A stretch of 64,000 nt of DNA, from NCBI GenBank assembly GCA_030278955.1, contig JAOANR010000006.1, forward strand, positions 30,779,383 to 30,843,382, written 5' to 3'. A program made the translations under genes and the position numbers. Origin of the DNA: Hygrophila difformis (Eukaryota; Streptophyta; Magnoliopsida; Lamiales; Acanthaceae). Positions 48,082-60,043 of the stretch are shown one piece after another. Below the pieces are notes generated by a model. That model did no database searches. It saw nothing but the letters and a program-made list of their open reading frames with translations, and was not told where the DNA came from. Within the stretch, counting starts at the first letter, position 1. Every line of letters begins with the position of its first letter.

Positions 48082-51000
48082 ATGGAGTTCAAGAACTTTA
48101 CTATAATTGCATGGAATGTTTTTGGTCTAATGAGCCGTACAGCTCAGAGAGGGATGAGCGATCTTCTGCGAGATCAGAAGCCATACATTATTTGTGTAAT
48201 GGAGCCACGAGGCCAATTTTCTAGATTGCGTCCCTTCTTCTTGAGATTAGGTTACTCGGAGCTTTGCATTCAAGAATCAATAGGATGGGAGGTGGAATAT
48301 GGGTTTTGAAATCTTTAGCGATTACATGTAACTTTAATGTCTTGCATGGTCACTGTGGAGCTTGTTAAAGGCTCATGTCGATGGGCCTTCACAGCATTAT
48401 ATGCTGACCCTAACTATCAGAGAAGGAAAAATAATTGGGAAATCCTTACTGAAGTGGCGGCATCCTTGGATGTTCCATGGGTAAGTCCTGGGAGATTGGA
48501 ATGAAATTGTGGGAGAAGACGAAATTATGGGAGGGGTTTTCCTGGCAGAAAGATCAGCTAAGTTGAGAAATGTGTTTGATAGATATCACTTGATTGCTAC
48601 GAACACTATAGGCCCTAAGTTCACTTGGTCTCAGATGGCCGGAGTAGGGAGATGAATTTGCAAGCGATTAGATCGGGCTATGGTTAATCTTGCATGGGAG
48701 AATTTATTTGAGGATGGACGGATACTACACTTGCCACGCATAGGTTTGGATCATTGTCCTTTAAAACTAATGTGTGGCGGATCTGTTGCTTTTCGCGTTG
48801 CTAGACCGTTTCGATGGGAAAGCATGTGGAAGGAGCATAGCCGATATAAAGATGTGATCAAAGCTAGTATGCAGGCAGCCAATGGTGATTTAATGAACAT
48901 CTTGGAGGAAGTCCGGGATAAATCTATTATCTTTAAGAAAGATATCTTCGAGAATATTCGGGATCGTAAGCGTAAACTTAAAAATCGAATTATGGGTATT
49001 TTGAGAAGCGTCTGGCTCGTGTTGATTCGGCTTAGCTCTGGAGGTTATATGACGAGGTTCGTGGTGAGCTAGCTGATCTGGTTGTTCAAGAAGAATTGAT
49101 GTGGTCTAAAAAAGCTAGGGATCCTTAGGTCCGAGTTGGAGATCGAAATACCAAATATTTCCATGCAAAGACCAAGATTCGGAGGAAGAGGAACAAGATC
49201 TATGGCCTTGAATTGGGGGACAGTCAGTGGACTGATGATCAAAATAGCCTGCAAACTCATGCGATTAATTATTTTTCCACAATGTTTGAAGCTCCTGTTG
49301 TTGAAGCTAGCGTTGAAAACCTGCAAAATTTAGACCCCATTCACATGATGCATAAACAGGAGTTGGCCACAGATGTCTCAAATGAAGAAGTTGAGGCGGC
49401 AATGTTCTCAATGAAATCGTTTTCCGCCCCAGGTCCCGATGGTTTTCCTGCGGGTTTTTACAAAGAATATTGGGAAGTTCTCAAAGATCCAACTATAGCT
49501 CTAGTCCTGAGCGCTATAACAAGTCGGCAGATACCTGAAGGACTTGCTCTTGCGTTCTTATGTCTCCTCCCTAAGGTGGATGTGCCCCGGTCTCTAAAGC
49601 AGTTTTGACTCTTTATGCTATGTAATGTAGCTTTAAAAGTCATTACAAAGGTGTTGCTCCATCGGCTTAGGGGAATCCTTTGTGAAGTTATTGGACCAAT
49701 CAGTCTGGTTTTTTGCGGGGTAGGGGTACCTCTGATAATGGCATTCTGCTGCAAGAAATTGTGGTTTCGATGGAAAGTCCTCGTTCGATGGCTAAATCGA
49801 TAACGATGAAAATAGATCTTACAAAGGCCTTTGATATGGTGTGTAGGGAAATCTTGGAAGAATGTTCGTGTGATCTTGAGCTTCCTGGTTGTTGTACGGA
49901 GCTGATAATGGCATGTATCACTTCGTCAAGTTTTTCTATATTATGGAACGGCTCCCCAATTGGACACATTAAAGCACGGCGTGGCCTTCGCCAAGGGGAT
50001 CCATTGTCTCCCTATCTATTTGTGATAGTCATGGAGAAACTATCCCGGACCATTAATGAAGCGGTCAATTCAGGAAATTGGAAGCCTATGAAGTTAAGTG
50101 CGGGTGGACGTGGGATATCACATTTAATTTTTGCCGATGATCTTATCTTTTGTGCCGAATTAGAGGATAGCATTCATAGTATGGCGGTTGTTTTATCCAG
50201 GTTTGGTACCTGATTTGGACTTCACATGAACCCGGAGAAATACAACGCATTTTGTTCGCCATCAGCCACTGATGAAAGATCGGTCCTTGCTGGAGAGTAC
50301 TCTTGGTGTTTCAGTGGTTCCTAATCTTGGTTCGTATCTTGGTTTCCCCATTATTCATGGTCGAATACATGGTTCTCATTTTGACAGGCTGGCATAAAAA
50401 GATAGAGGACCGGCTTAGTACATGGGCCGTCTTCTTGCTCAACAAGGCCGGGCGAATTACTCTTACTAAATCGGTGCTTAACTCTTTGCCAATCTATGTC
50501 ATGCAAGTACATATTCTTCCCATTGGGGTTTGTGATAGTATTGACAAAATAATTCGTAGGTGGATTTGGAAGGGTGCTGATGGGCGTGGATTACATCTTG
50601 TCAATTGGGAGATCGTTACCAAGGCTAGGAGGCATGGAGGTTTAGGCTTAAGAAAGTGTAGGGAAATGAACTTAACTCTTCTTGGTAAGCAGCTGTGGAA
50701 TTTTATTACCAGCTCTGACAAGCTATGGGTTGCGGCCATATGGGGAAAATATGGAGTTGAGGAAGGGTTCATGCCTCGGAATCACTATTGTGGTACTAAG
50801 GTGTGGCGTTCGTTGGTGAAAGTGGCGGATATTTTTGCACAGGCCTATGGGGTCCCGATTGGTAATGGTGATAGCTCGTTTTGGTATGCGCCATGGTGGG
50901 ATAGAAAGTGCATGGTGCAGAATGCCCCATTTATAGCGGTTCAAGACAATGATTTACGTATTAAAGATGTAGTCATTAACGGCAAATGGAATCTGAACAA

Positions 51001-52089
51001 GGTTTATTCTTGGATCCCTCGTGATCTTAAGAATGTGATTGAAGCTGCTCCGGCTCCTTATTTGAATCCGGATACTCCTGACCTCATGCACTGGCGTGGG
51101 TATGTGACGGTCTTTACAATGCAAGCTCGGGATATAAGTGGCTTTGCCCAGTTAATTCGCAGGAGAGGGGTTGGGATTGGATGTAGAAAATTCAAATTCC
51201 GGAAAAGGTTGGAATATTACTTTGGACGATTGGCCCAGGGGGCTCTCCCATGTAACTCCCTGCGTTTCCAGCGAAGGTTAGCCGTTACCCCTTTATGTAA
51301 TCTGTGGTGAGAAGGTTGATGATTGGCGACATGCCTTATTCCTATGTACATGGGCTGTTCATGTTTGGGGAAGGGGCGGGTTTCACTTACAAAATATGCT
51401 TGAGAACCTAGCCCCGGATGAGAGTCGGCATTGGCTTGAATGGGCTTGGAGGATTTGGGGGCTCGGTTTATGGCTATGCTTTGGACGGTTTGGTGCGAAA
51501 GAAACAATAAAATTTTCCGGGCGAGCAACTTGTCAAGGGATAAGGTGTATGCTAAGGCTGAACATCTTCGTCGCCAAATGGAGAAGGGGGCTGCGACCAG
51601 TCTACGTGCTCGCGAGTTGAGGATGGTGAGATGGATTGATGATGGGATTAATTGTGCTGTCTTGCATACATACGGATGTGTTTTAGCTGCGGCTCGACAA
51701 TCTGGCTTTGGTGCTGTTGTTCTGCGAGTAATGGGCAGTGGATTAGGGGGGTGTAGTGTTCGTTTGGGAGCTCGATCCATTATGGAGGTCGAACTGCTGG
51801 CTCTTCGCTTTGGTCTGCTCCTCGTGCAACAGATAGGGGCGACTCTTGAAGCTTGTTACGTGGATTCTCTTGACGTTTGCGCTTGGTGTTGGGTGCTGCT
51901 ATGCTGCTTCATGTTCTTTGGCCTACGATTAAGGTAGTTCGTGTTCTCATTGGGAGGATGGCGGGATGCTCGATTCGCCATGTCTATCGTGAGGGCAACC
52001 ATGTTGCTGATGCTTTAGCTCGAAAAGCTGCTCTTGCCGGAAACTCTACACCACATGGGCTTTTCCCCCGTATGATCTCGTGGATATAG
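48082..52089 (+). pseudogene. LINE ORF2 pseudogene: endonuclease, RT, zinc knuckle, RNase H
   Basis: Fragments in shifting frames: endonuclease start (48082-48309), endonuclease end and linker (48680-49072, FRWESMWKEHSRYKDV), RT (49213-50213, SAPGPDGFPAGFYKEYW, GLRQGDPLSPYLF, catalytic F-A-D-D at 50130-50141), thumb and linker (50303-51310, LLNKAGRITLTKSVLNSLP), then RNase H-side fragments (51440-51937 and 51877-52089, with VYREGNHVADALARKA). At least six frame changes and several stops separate them. RT and RNase H motifs resemble those of the LINE at 26399 but the two are clearly diverged. Confidence 0.86.
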
Positions 52090-52202
52090 CTAGCAAGGAT
52101 TCGGATGGCACCTTGTTTTCTCATTTGGTTTAGTTGTTGGATTGTTTCTTTTATTTTTTATCTTTTCGCTCGCATTCTTAGGCTGTTTTACCAAAAAAAA
52201 AA
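48082..52202 (+). mobile_element. L1-type LINE, near-complete ORF2, decayed
   Basis: ORF2 starts at ATG 48082 (MEFKNFTIIAWNVFG), the usual endonuclease opening, and the element ends GTTTTACCAAAAAAAAAA. No ORF1 was seen upstream, so it is probably 5' truncated at about the ORF2 start. No convincing target duplication was found. Confidence 0.85.
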
Positions 52203-52290
52203 GATATACAGATAATTTAAAATATATTTCTATAAATATATGTAAATATAATTAATTATACACAGTGAAGTATAAAAGTTAATATTATAA

Positions 52291-52454
52291 GGGGTTGTTG
52301 ACTTACTCTAGTGGTCAAGTCCCCCGCTCCCAACCAATGGGTTGGGGGTTCGATCCCCACCGACCCTTTATCCCTTCCTTTTGTCTCGCTTTGTAATTTG
52401 TGTGGCTTGAGCTCACACACACCTTTGCCGGCACTTGAGTATCAATGTTTACCA
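52291..52454 (+). mobile_element. tRNA-derived SINE, 164 bp
   Basis: Target duplications of 17 bp with one mismatch, at 52274-52290 and 52455-52471 (AAAAGTTAATATTATAA type). The 5' 75 bp folds like a tRNA: GGGTTG pairs with CGACCC, an A-box-like CTCTAGTGG and a B box GGTTCGATCCC. The 3' end reads GTTTACCA before an A run. It shares no obvious sequence with the SINE at 42541 outside the pol III boxes. Confidence 0.9.
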
Positions 52455-52471
52455 AAAAGTTAACATTATAA

Positions 52472-53432
52472 AAAATTAAAGATAATAATCAAGAATCCGA
52501 AATTGTGAAATACTATTAATTATGGATATGTATTGAGAGTAGGAGATATTAATTGGTGATTAAAGGGTTAGTATCTATTAGAATATGTTAAGCTAAACCT
52601 AGGATTGAAGTATGATTAGTCGAAAAACAAGAATCGGAGACTTTGGAATTAACGCCGGTTGAGTTGTGTTGGAATAGGTGCCTGGAACTGTTGAATTTGA
52701 CTCGAGAGGATTGTTGAATCCTTGTGGGGATTGTTGAATTGGATTATTGGAACTAGTTTATAATTAAGAACCAACTGTAGGTGAATTCTTATTTCTTTAG
52801 TTAATCTGATGGTTGCTAGTTGCTACAAAGGTACCCAAACTGTTGATTTGATGCAATAATTATGTCGCTATGTGCTTATGAACTATTTTGACATGATTAA
52901 GCATCCTAAATGTTTTAATTATTCCGCAATGCAAGATTATCACATCTGAAGATCCTTAATAATCATAGCAAGGGTACTCACTAGTCACCACTACTACTAC
53001 TTAGTAATAATAATAATAATAATAAAAAAAAAGCCCAAAAAGAAAGGCAATTAAGAGGCACGTGAGTGGCAGTAGGAGGGAGAGTTGTAACATTAACACA
53101 CCGATACCGGCTGATTCTATAACTTCTACGAGGTTTTCCTTGTCTCTTCTGCAGTTTGGATTCTTCTAAGTTCTAACAATAAATTCAACACTCTTAGCTT
53201 ATAATAATAATAAGAATAATAATACACCTCTGTCATTTTTTACTTTTACATTTCATTATAATGAACATTGCTATTATAATGCTGCTGCACCATTAGAATT
53301 ATACGCCTACTCCCCTTGGAGAGGTAAAAACATTTTCACCAAACCATGTCAATATTAATAAGTTTTTCACATATGGGGCAGTTGAGCCTCATAAATAATT
53401 TAAGTTTCCAGATATCTTCATTCATTCAAATC
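52472..53432. other. Noncoding region
   Basis: AT-rich, with short TAA microsatellites near 53003 and 53200. No gene or mobile element recognised. Confidence 0.6.
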
Positions 53433-53435
53433 TAA

Positions 53436-53764
53436 GGCCCTCTCCAATGGAGATGTATTTGTTGATGTGGCCAACATAAATACCTGCACATGAGGTATTT
53501 GACCAATGGGGGAGGGGGCATGAGGAGAGAGGGGTAGCTAATTTGCTACCCTTTAGGCACAGGTTTTTATGCAAAAAAGCTGTTGAAAACCTTATTTTAT
53601 TGTTGGGGTAGAGTTTTATTATTGTATATTACTTAAATATCTACTTGTGGGGTATTATTGTTGGGATGAGAGTTTTATTTAAAGGTAGATGTATTTAGTT
53701 TTTGATGTGGCACTGATGTGGCATCTAAATACCCGGAATGAAATAGTTACCACTGGAGAAGACC
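53436..53764. mobile_element. Tourist-like MITE, 329 bp
   Basis: TAA target duplications (53433-53435, 53765-53767). Ends GGCCCTCTCCAATGG and CCACTGGAGAAGACC are inverted with three mismatches. The inside repeats GATGTATTT and GATGTGGC words near both ends. Confidence 0.85.
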
Positions 53765-53767
53765 TAA

Positions 53768-55702
53768 TGAGTAGTGCACGGTTTCTTTCTTTCTTCGATT
53801 TCTTCCCACCCCACCCCACCCCACCCCCCCACCCCGGACTTTTCTGTATTCTTATTTTAATTATTGCTCCAGGCCTTAAAGTTTGTTAATATTATTTTTT
53901 TAATATTTTTTTCTCTTGGAAACTTCATGGTGCAGACCCCTATCACAACAACATAAAGTTAAATTGTCATGAAAAAGAGCAAACCCAGATATTTAAAGAC
54001 AAAATCTCATCCCAGTTGAGCAATTGGATGAAAGGGTATTCCCAAAGTTATCCAACTCTCAGAGCACTATGATTTTTGAAAGTAATAGTATATAATTAAA
54101 CACCTTCATTAACAGCTTTTAAAAAGAAGTTAATTATATAAGTATGTTTTTTCTCAATTCAATATAAAAAAAAAATGTGAAAGCTTTGTGATGTTTGTTT
54201 GTTTGTTTTTTATTTTTTTTTATTTTTTGGATTATCAACCATCAGAATTATTGGGCCGACTAATTTGGTTCAGGGGCGGGTTCTAGCAAGAAAGTATTTT
54301 CTTCTTACAATCATAGTAGGGGATCAAACTGTAATCCTCTTCACCAAGTTAAGCATATATCAATCATCACTAGATCAACAAATGATTGATAAAAAGTATA
54401 TTTTGTCTTATTAGGTTCTCAGTTCTCAGTTCTCAATTATGTTACATAATTTTCTTTTCTTTATTTTTCGTGTGTGCGTGCACGAAATCCGCATATTATT
54501 TTTCCATGTTCCATAACGTACATTTTAAGCATTAACATGAAAAAATTAAACAAAAATATCACGTAAAATACTTTTAAGAAAATGCAAACCTATATCGTAC
54601 AATTTTTTCTGACTTTCTTATTTATTGAAGTAGTTTTTAAGATTTGAATATATGAAAAATGTAATAATATTATACTATGTATTATTCCACGATGTTGCAT
54701 AAAATACGTTAGAAGAAAAATTGTCATATAGTTTTTTTTTTAAAAAAATTTTTTGGGTACATTTATATACAAATGTCATATGTTTGCATCAGAGAAGTTA
54801 GGGTGCGAGCAAGACATTTGTCTTGATGTACTGCGGCCTTTCACCTTGTAAATCGACGGTGGAGATTAATTTGAAGGTTAAAAATATAAATTTGTCATAT
54901 TACTCCAAAATATAGTTAGTACATTTCAGCGACAACTTATATATATTTCAGCAATTTGTTTATATTTCAGTGACAGATGCAATCTTTTCAGCCCCGCCTT
55001 TTGTGTATTTCAGCGAGGTATGATATTATATTTCAACGACATATGATATTATATTTCAGCGACATTCAAAAGTATTTTTGGACAACTTTACCCTTTTACA
55101 TTTTGAACCGTTGGATTTAAATGAACGATTAGGATTAATGCCTTAATGTACTGTGGATTTTGTTGATTGCACCGTAATCAATCTATATATGTTTGCATAT
55201 ACAAGCCAAATTCCTATGGAATTTCTCTCCGAAGATTAATGGCGAAAGGTTGGTTTGTTTAAGAATCAAAAGAATGTTACGCCCAAATAATCTTTATTGC
55301 TTTTAGGCTTTCTTGGTTGTTCCCTATATAATAATGGGGCGATTTACGACCATTAATTCAATTTATATATGGAAATAAAATCTGCAATAATTATCCCGAT
55401 TTAACTAAAATAAATATAATAATCATAATTATAAACTAATTTATTACATTTAGCATCTAATTATTTCTCATCCCATCAATTTCCGTAATAGGGTTTTGTG
55501 AGTTGGGGTGTGACCCATATTCGGTGTACGCAATGCATAGGTAGGATTCATATAGATATGTTGGTTGGTGGAAATTTACCATATCACAACGAACGACATA
55601 AAGGAAAATTGTCATAAAAAAGGTGGAATAAAACAGCGATTCGAAGACAGAAAATCTCACCCCACTTGAACAACTGGGTGAAAGTGCTTTGCCCATTTTT
55701 TC
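53768..55702. other. Noncoding region with low-copy repeats
   Basis: Holds a C-rich tract (53808-53836), a segment at 53931-54046 that resembles 55568-55694 (shared ATCACAAC, AAATTGTCAT and AAAATCTCA words), the TATTTCAGCGACA cluster, and two copies of a CTTGATGTACTGCGG-like word (54821, 55142). No gene recognised. Confidence 0.55.
54922..55065 (+). repeat. Cluster of TATTTCAGCGACA motifs
   Basis: About seven variants of ATTTCAGCGACA at irregular spacing in 144 bp, all on the same strand. Origin unknown. Confidence 0.7.
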
Positions 55703-55707
55703 CATAC

Positions 55708-56168
55708 TGTTAACCCAATAATAAATTAGGATGCAATAGTTGAGGCCTGATGTTTAGTAGCCCATGTAATGAGCCTGTTGGAGTGCCAGCGTAAGGAGTT
55801 ATTGAGCCCATTAGAGGAGTAGCCTGAAGACTTCGTGAAGGACGCGTGTCTTGGAGGCAGACGATTAGGTGCCAGCATGAGGGTCGGCGTGATGACAGGT
55901 GTCCCAGAAGAGGTCGTGGGGATGCCTGACGGTTGAGGGGCTCCGGTTATAAAAGGCTGACGGGATGCTCACTTAGGGGGTTCCTTCAACTCGACAGACA
56001 AAAATTCACTTTCTGCAATTTATGTTCTTTTCTGCAAGTTTTATTTTGTTGTTTTCATTCTGCAATTTTACCGCTTTGTTTACATTCCTGTAATCCTTTC
56101 TGTAATCTCTTCTGAAACTATCAATCAAAAAAAAGGTCTCCAAACCTCTGCAAATTTTACGCTCAACA
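55708..56168 (+). repeat. Left LTR of the TR-GAG element
   Basis: Starts TGTTAACCCAATAATAAATT and ends ACGCTCAACA. TATAAAAG at 55948-55955 (and 59301-59308 in the right LTR) is a good TATA box, suggesting transcription from about 55980. The sequence after it (AATTGGCCCGCCTAGTGGG) does not match the usual iMet or Asp primer sites. Confidence 0.93.
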
Positions 56169-56224
56169 AATTGGCCCGCCTAGTGGGACTCGAAGTTAAA
56201 GCCATATCCGCTTCAAAGAAATAT

Positions 56225-57860
56225 ATGCATCTGAGATCTGGACGTTTGGTAAGTGATTTAACGCAGGAATTCAAAGAGATGTCTTTACAAGACAAAACAC
56301 CAGGGAGGACATCGTCTGATGATGCGATTGAGACGACGAGTACTGCCCAGCCACAACAGGGGATTATGCAGACCCCCACATTGGCAGAACAAATGTGGCT
56401 TTCGATGACAGAATCGATGGCCGAATTCATGCCTGTACTTACGAGGCATTTGATGGATGTTTTACGGCCTGCCATGGCCGATCAAATTGATAGAGGCTTC
56501 AGTGCATTGAGGTCTCAGCAAGAAGTAACTGCTTCTACAACTGCTCCTGCAAACGGCACTAACATGGCGCCGTCAAGCATCACATGTCCAGTGCCGTCAG
56601 GCGGCCAACAGCGGACATGGGGGACATCACCTAGCCAGCCGCCAATCCCTGATGTGGGAGGCTTGGCTAGTACGTTTGTAAATCCATACCAGGCAGCCTA
56701 TGCCTTCACCCCAACGGCACCTATGATGTCGAATCTTGGATATACAGCACCTCCAGTACCAAACTATGCATCACCAGGATGCCTGATGACGTCCAGTGGC
56801 TCACCAGGCTGTATAGCGGCCACTGGTGGACCTGTAGTGGCACCACGCCAAGCGGCACCTATTGTGCCGAATACTTCAACCACATTGTATGCGCCTAACT
56901 ACTCACCAGTGCAGGCACCAATGAACCCTGGTTGGATGCCGCCAACACTAGGGGGGCAGGCGCCACAGCCTTGGGGACAAGCGCCCCAACCCTGGGGGCA
57001 GACGCCACCGCAAGGGGGGGCAGACGCCACAACCTTGGGGGCAGGCACCACAGAATGCAACACAAGCCACCGTGACTCCTGCTACACCCCCATTGGCGAT
57101 GCCGCCTGTGCAGGCGCCAGCAGTGTCACCCGAGGTGCTTGCTGACATGATGCAACAACACTTCGGTATCCAACTGAGGTCGATGGAACGACCTACGTAC
57201 CGCAAGCCGTACCCTGATTGGGTGGGTAACATGCAACCATTCCCACAAGGCTTTAAGATGCCTAAGTTTTCCACATTCTCAGGGGATGAAGGAAAGTCCA
57301 TTGTGGAGCATGTGGGGAGGTTCACTGTACAATGTGGGGAAGCAGCATCGAACGACTGGCTCAAGTTGAGGCTCTTTAGCTCATCCCTCACCGGTCCTGC
57401 TTTCGCATGGTATGCATCGTTGCGGTCTAATTCTATTCAAAATTGGGCTGATTTGGAGCGAGCCTTCCATGATAGATTCTATGCACCCCTATCTCATGTG
57501 AGCCTCACAGACTTGACTAATGCAAAACAGTATGCCGATGAGACGGCAAGTACCTTCATTAATAGGTTACAACGGCTTAAGGGCCGATGTACTATGGCAA
57601 TTCCTGAGAGGGAAATAGCCAACATAGCAATATATAATATGTTGCCTAGACTAAAAGAACATTTAATTGTGCATGATGCAAGTAATCTTGCCCAACTGGC
57701 CGAGAGAGCGGCCCGTTTGGAAAAATTCCTGGAGGAACATAAAGATACGCGTCTTCCTTTACAAGGGACTCATTTCAATAAAGTGAAATCGGGTAAAGAG
57801 GAAGACGACCCAATAGTGGTGGCTTCTACATTGATCCTTGATAGAAACAACCCTGGATAG
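56225..57860 (+). pseudogene. Gag of the TR-GAG element, one frameshift
   Basis: First ATG 56225 (MHLRSGRLVS). The N-terminal half is Pro/Thr/Gln-rich and ends with repeated WGQAPQP-like units (about 56955-57055). At 57014-57020 a run of seven G shifts the frame; with six, translation would continue without a stop into the second half (57072-57860). The second half is a Retrotrans_gag domain with FSGDEGKSIVEHVGRF, LTGPAFAWYASL and NWADLERAFHDRFY, ending with a coiled-coil-like ERAARLEKFLEEHKD. No zinc knuckle was found. The frame is otherwise open, so inactivation is very recent or the G run is read flexibly. It would form particles that package the RNA. Confidence 0.88.
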
Positions 57861-59048
57861 TGGCCCTAAAGCGTGATTGACAGCGGCCTTGGAGGCCGAA
57901 TAGTTGGCGTGCCCAGTGTGGCGTTTGAGTCTCGCAATGGAGGTTGAGGCTGAGTAATGGACGAACCCGGAGCAACGGTGCTTGAAGACCCTCCAGTGGC
58001 GGCTTGGGCATGAAGGGTGGCGGCTGGCACACCCTCATTGGCGGCCTGGGCGTGGAGAGTGGCGGCTGAGGTCTCTCCAGTGGCGGCCAAGGTCTCATCA
58101 GTGGCGGCCTCAGTGGTGGCCTGGACAGATGGTGTAGGTTGTTTAGCCAAGTCCTAAGTGAGTAAACGTAATAAGATCATCAATATGGAATCAACGAAGC
58201 AAGCAAGGTAAAGCAAGCAAGAGAGAGACGAATGTGTTCGGTCATAGCCACGTTGGTGGTCAACGTTCTCATGATGGAGGCTGAAGGCCTATCTTGGGCG
58301 GCCGGAGTGCCTTGAGTGGCGGCCCTATAGCCGTAAGTGGCGCCTAAGGCTGTGGCTCAACAAAGTGGTGTAAGTTGTGTTGCTAAATCCTAAGGCATCG
58401 AACAACCTAATATTATGTCGTAAGGAATTGATCAAGCCTAGTCATGCGAAGCGTGAGTCAGCCTGTTTAGATTCTAAGTCATTAGAAGTGAGCCTATTGA
58501 AATTGAGAAGTGAGCCTATCGAAGTGAGCCTATTGAAGTGAGCCTATCGAAGTTGAGATGTGAGCTTATCGAAGTTGAGAAGTGAGCCTATCGAAGTGAG
58601 CCTGCCGTAAAGATTCGAAAATGTAGGATCACAGCCACGTTGGTGACCAACAACATCACGTTGGCGGCTGGAGGCGAGACAATGGCGGCCTAGATTGACA
58701 CTAGCGCAGCGCACACGGATGGCGGCTGGCAAGGTGCAGATGGCTGCCAGGGCGTCACCAATGGCGGCCGAAGACCTTTCGAGGGAGGCCGGCCTACCTA
58801 GGATGGCGGCCAGGAAGCACTTGGTGGCAGCTCACGTTGGCGACCTGGCGAACGCAAGTGCGGCCAGGAAACCCTGATGGCGGCCAGGCAGGTGACGGTT
58901 GGCGCAAGCAATGGGGCGGCCAAGGGTGCCCGGGCGTGACTCGGACTCGGATCGAGGGAAAAAGTTCCCGAGGGTGTGGGCGTGTGGTCCGAATGTAGGT
59001 CAAACACGTAGATTTGTCTGGGGAAACCATAAAATCAGATAAATCACG
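57861..59048 (+). repeat. 3' noncoding region with GGCGGC-rich and GAGCCTATCGAAG repeats
   Basis: From 57880 to 58340 and 58640 to 58920 the word GTGGCGGCC or GATGGCGGCC recurs at 20-35 bp intervals (more than 20 copies). Between, at 58490-58610, are about eight copies of AAGTGAGCCTATCGAAGTGA-like units of 16-24 bp. No coding function visible. Confidence 0.75.
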
Positions 59049-59061
59049 CGAGGGGGGCATC
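59049..59061 (+). promoter_or_regulatory. Polypurine tract of the TR-GAG element
   Basis: GCGAGGGGGGCATC-type purine run directly before the right LTR; primes plus-strand synthesis in LTR elements. Confidence 0.8.
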
Positions 59062-59520
59062 TGTTAACCCAATAATAAATTAGGATGCATTAGTTGAGGC
59101 CTGATGTTTAGTAGCCCATGTAATGAGCCTTTGGAGTGCCAGCGTAAGGAGTTACTGAGCCCATTAGAGGAGTAGCCTGAAGACTTCGTGAAGGACGCGT
59201 GTCTTGGAGGCAGACGATTAGGTGCCAGCATGAGGGTCGGCGTGATGACAGGTGTCCCAGAAGAGGTCGTGGGGATGCCTGACGGTTGAGGGGCTCCAGT
59301 TATAAAAGGCTGAGGGGATGCTCACTTAGGGGGTTCCTTCAACTCGACAGACAAAAATTCACTTTCTGCAATTTATGTTCTTTTCTGCAAGTTTTATTTT
59401 GTTGTTTTCATTCTGCAATTTTACCGCTTTGTTTACATTCCTGTAATCCTTTCTGTAATCTCTTCTGAAACTATCAATAAAAAAAAGGTCTCCAAACCTC
59501 TGCAAATTTTACGCTCAACA
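59062..59520 (+). repeat. Right LTR of the TR-GAG element
   Basis: Differs from the left LTR at only about six sites, for example near 59090, 59130, 59153, 59298 and 59313. Confidence 0.93.
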
Positions 59521-59635
59521 CATACACTCAAATTGGCCATGCTTGGTTTAATTCATTTTAGAAGATTTGCATAGACCCCCTCCACACACACACCCCAAAA
59601 AAAAAATAAAGAAAAAAAAATCATTATACCACATA

Positions 59636-59890
59636 CTCCCTCCGTTTTTGAATAAATGTAACATTTGTATAGTTGTTAATATTTATTGAGAACTTTGTTT
59701 CAATTTTTAACACAGTTGTATAAAATAGAATATAGTCAAGTGAGATCTTGTTGGATTCGTCTAATCACATAGTTTAAGAATATCAAGTTTTTATAATTTT
59801 TATTTTATAAAATTGATATATGAAGCGTTAAAATGTGTATTGAATTACGTGAAATGAAGAAATATTGCAACTTTTTAAAAACAGAGGGAG
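59636..59890. mobile_element. Stowaway MITE, 255 bp
   Basis: TA-flanked (59634-59635, 59891-59892), with ends CTCCCTCCGTTTTTGAATAA and TTTTTAAAAACAGAGGGAG. A partial copy of its right half lies at about 63083-63190. Confidence 0.88.
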
Positions 59891-60043
59891 TAGTACACAT
59901 CGAGTCAATGACACACATGTAATGTAAAAATATACTGTATTATTTGAATAAACACTGACACACCCCTCAAAGCATAGATATATTTGAATTCACGTCTTTG
60001 AAGCATTTTCATTATACTCCCTCCGTTTGTTTTTTAAGTGTAA
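59785..60043. repeat. Duplicated host segment, copy A
   Basis: About 260 bp nearly identical to 63083-63343. It ends in a Stowaway start (CTCCCTCCGTTTGTTTTTTA at 60017) and is cut exactly where the Helitron 3' end begins. Confidence 0.9.

Larger units (their letters stand above)
55708..59520 (+). mobile_element. Gag-only LTR retrotransposon (TR-GAG type)
   Basis: LTRs of 461 bp (55708-56168) and 459 bp (59062-59520) with only about six differences, flanked by a perfect CATAC duplication (55703-55707, 59521-59525). A polypurine tract GCGAGGGGGGCATC abuts the right LTR. Only gag lies between; no protease, RT or integrase. High LTR identity marks a recent insertion, mobilised by enzymes made elsewhere. 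Confidence 0.94.

Noticed and set aside
52291..52366. A tRNA gene
   Set aside because: The segment folds like a tRNA and has A and B boxes, but the acceptor stem is imperfect. It continues into a 164-bp unit with target duplications and an A-run end, so it is a SINE head.
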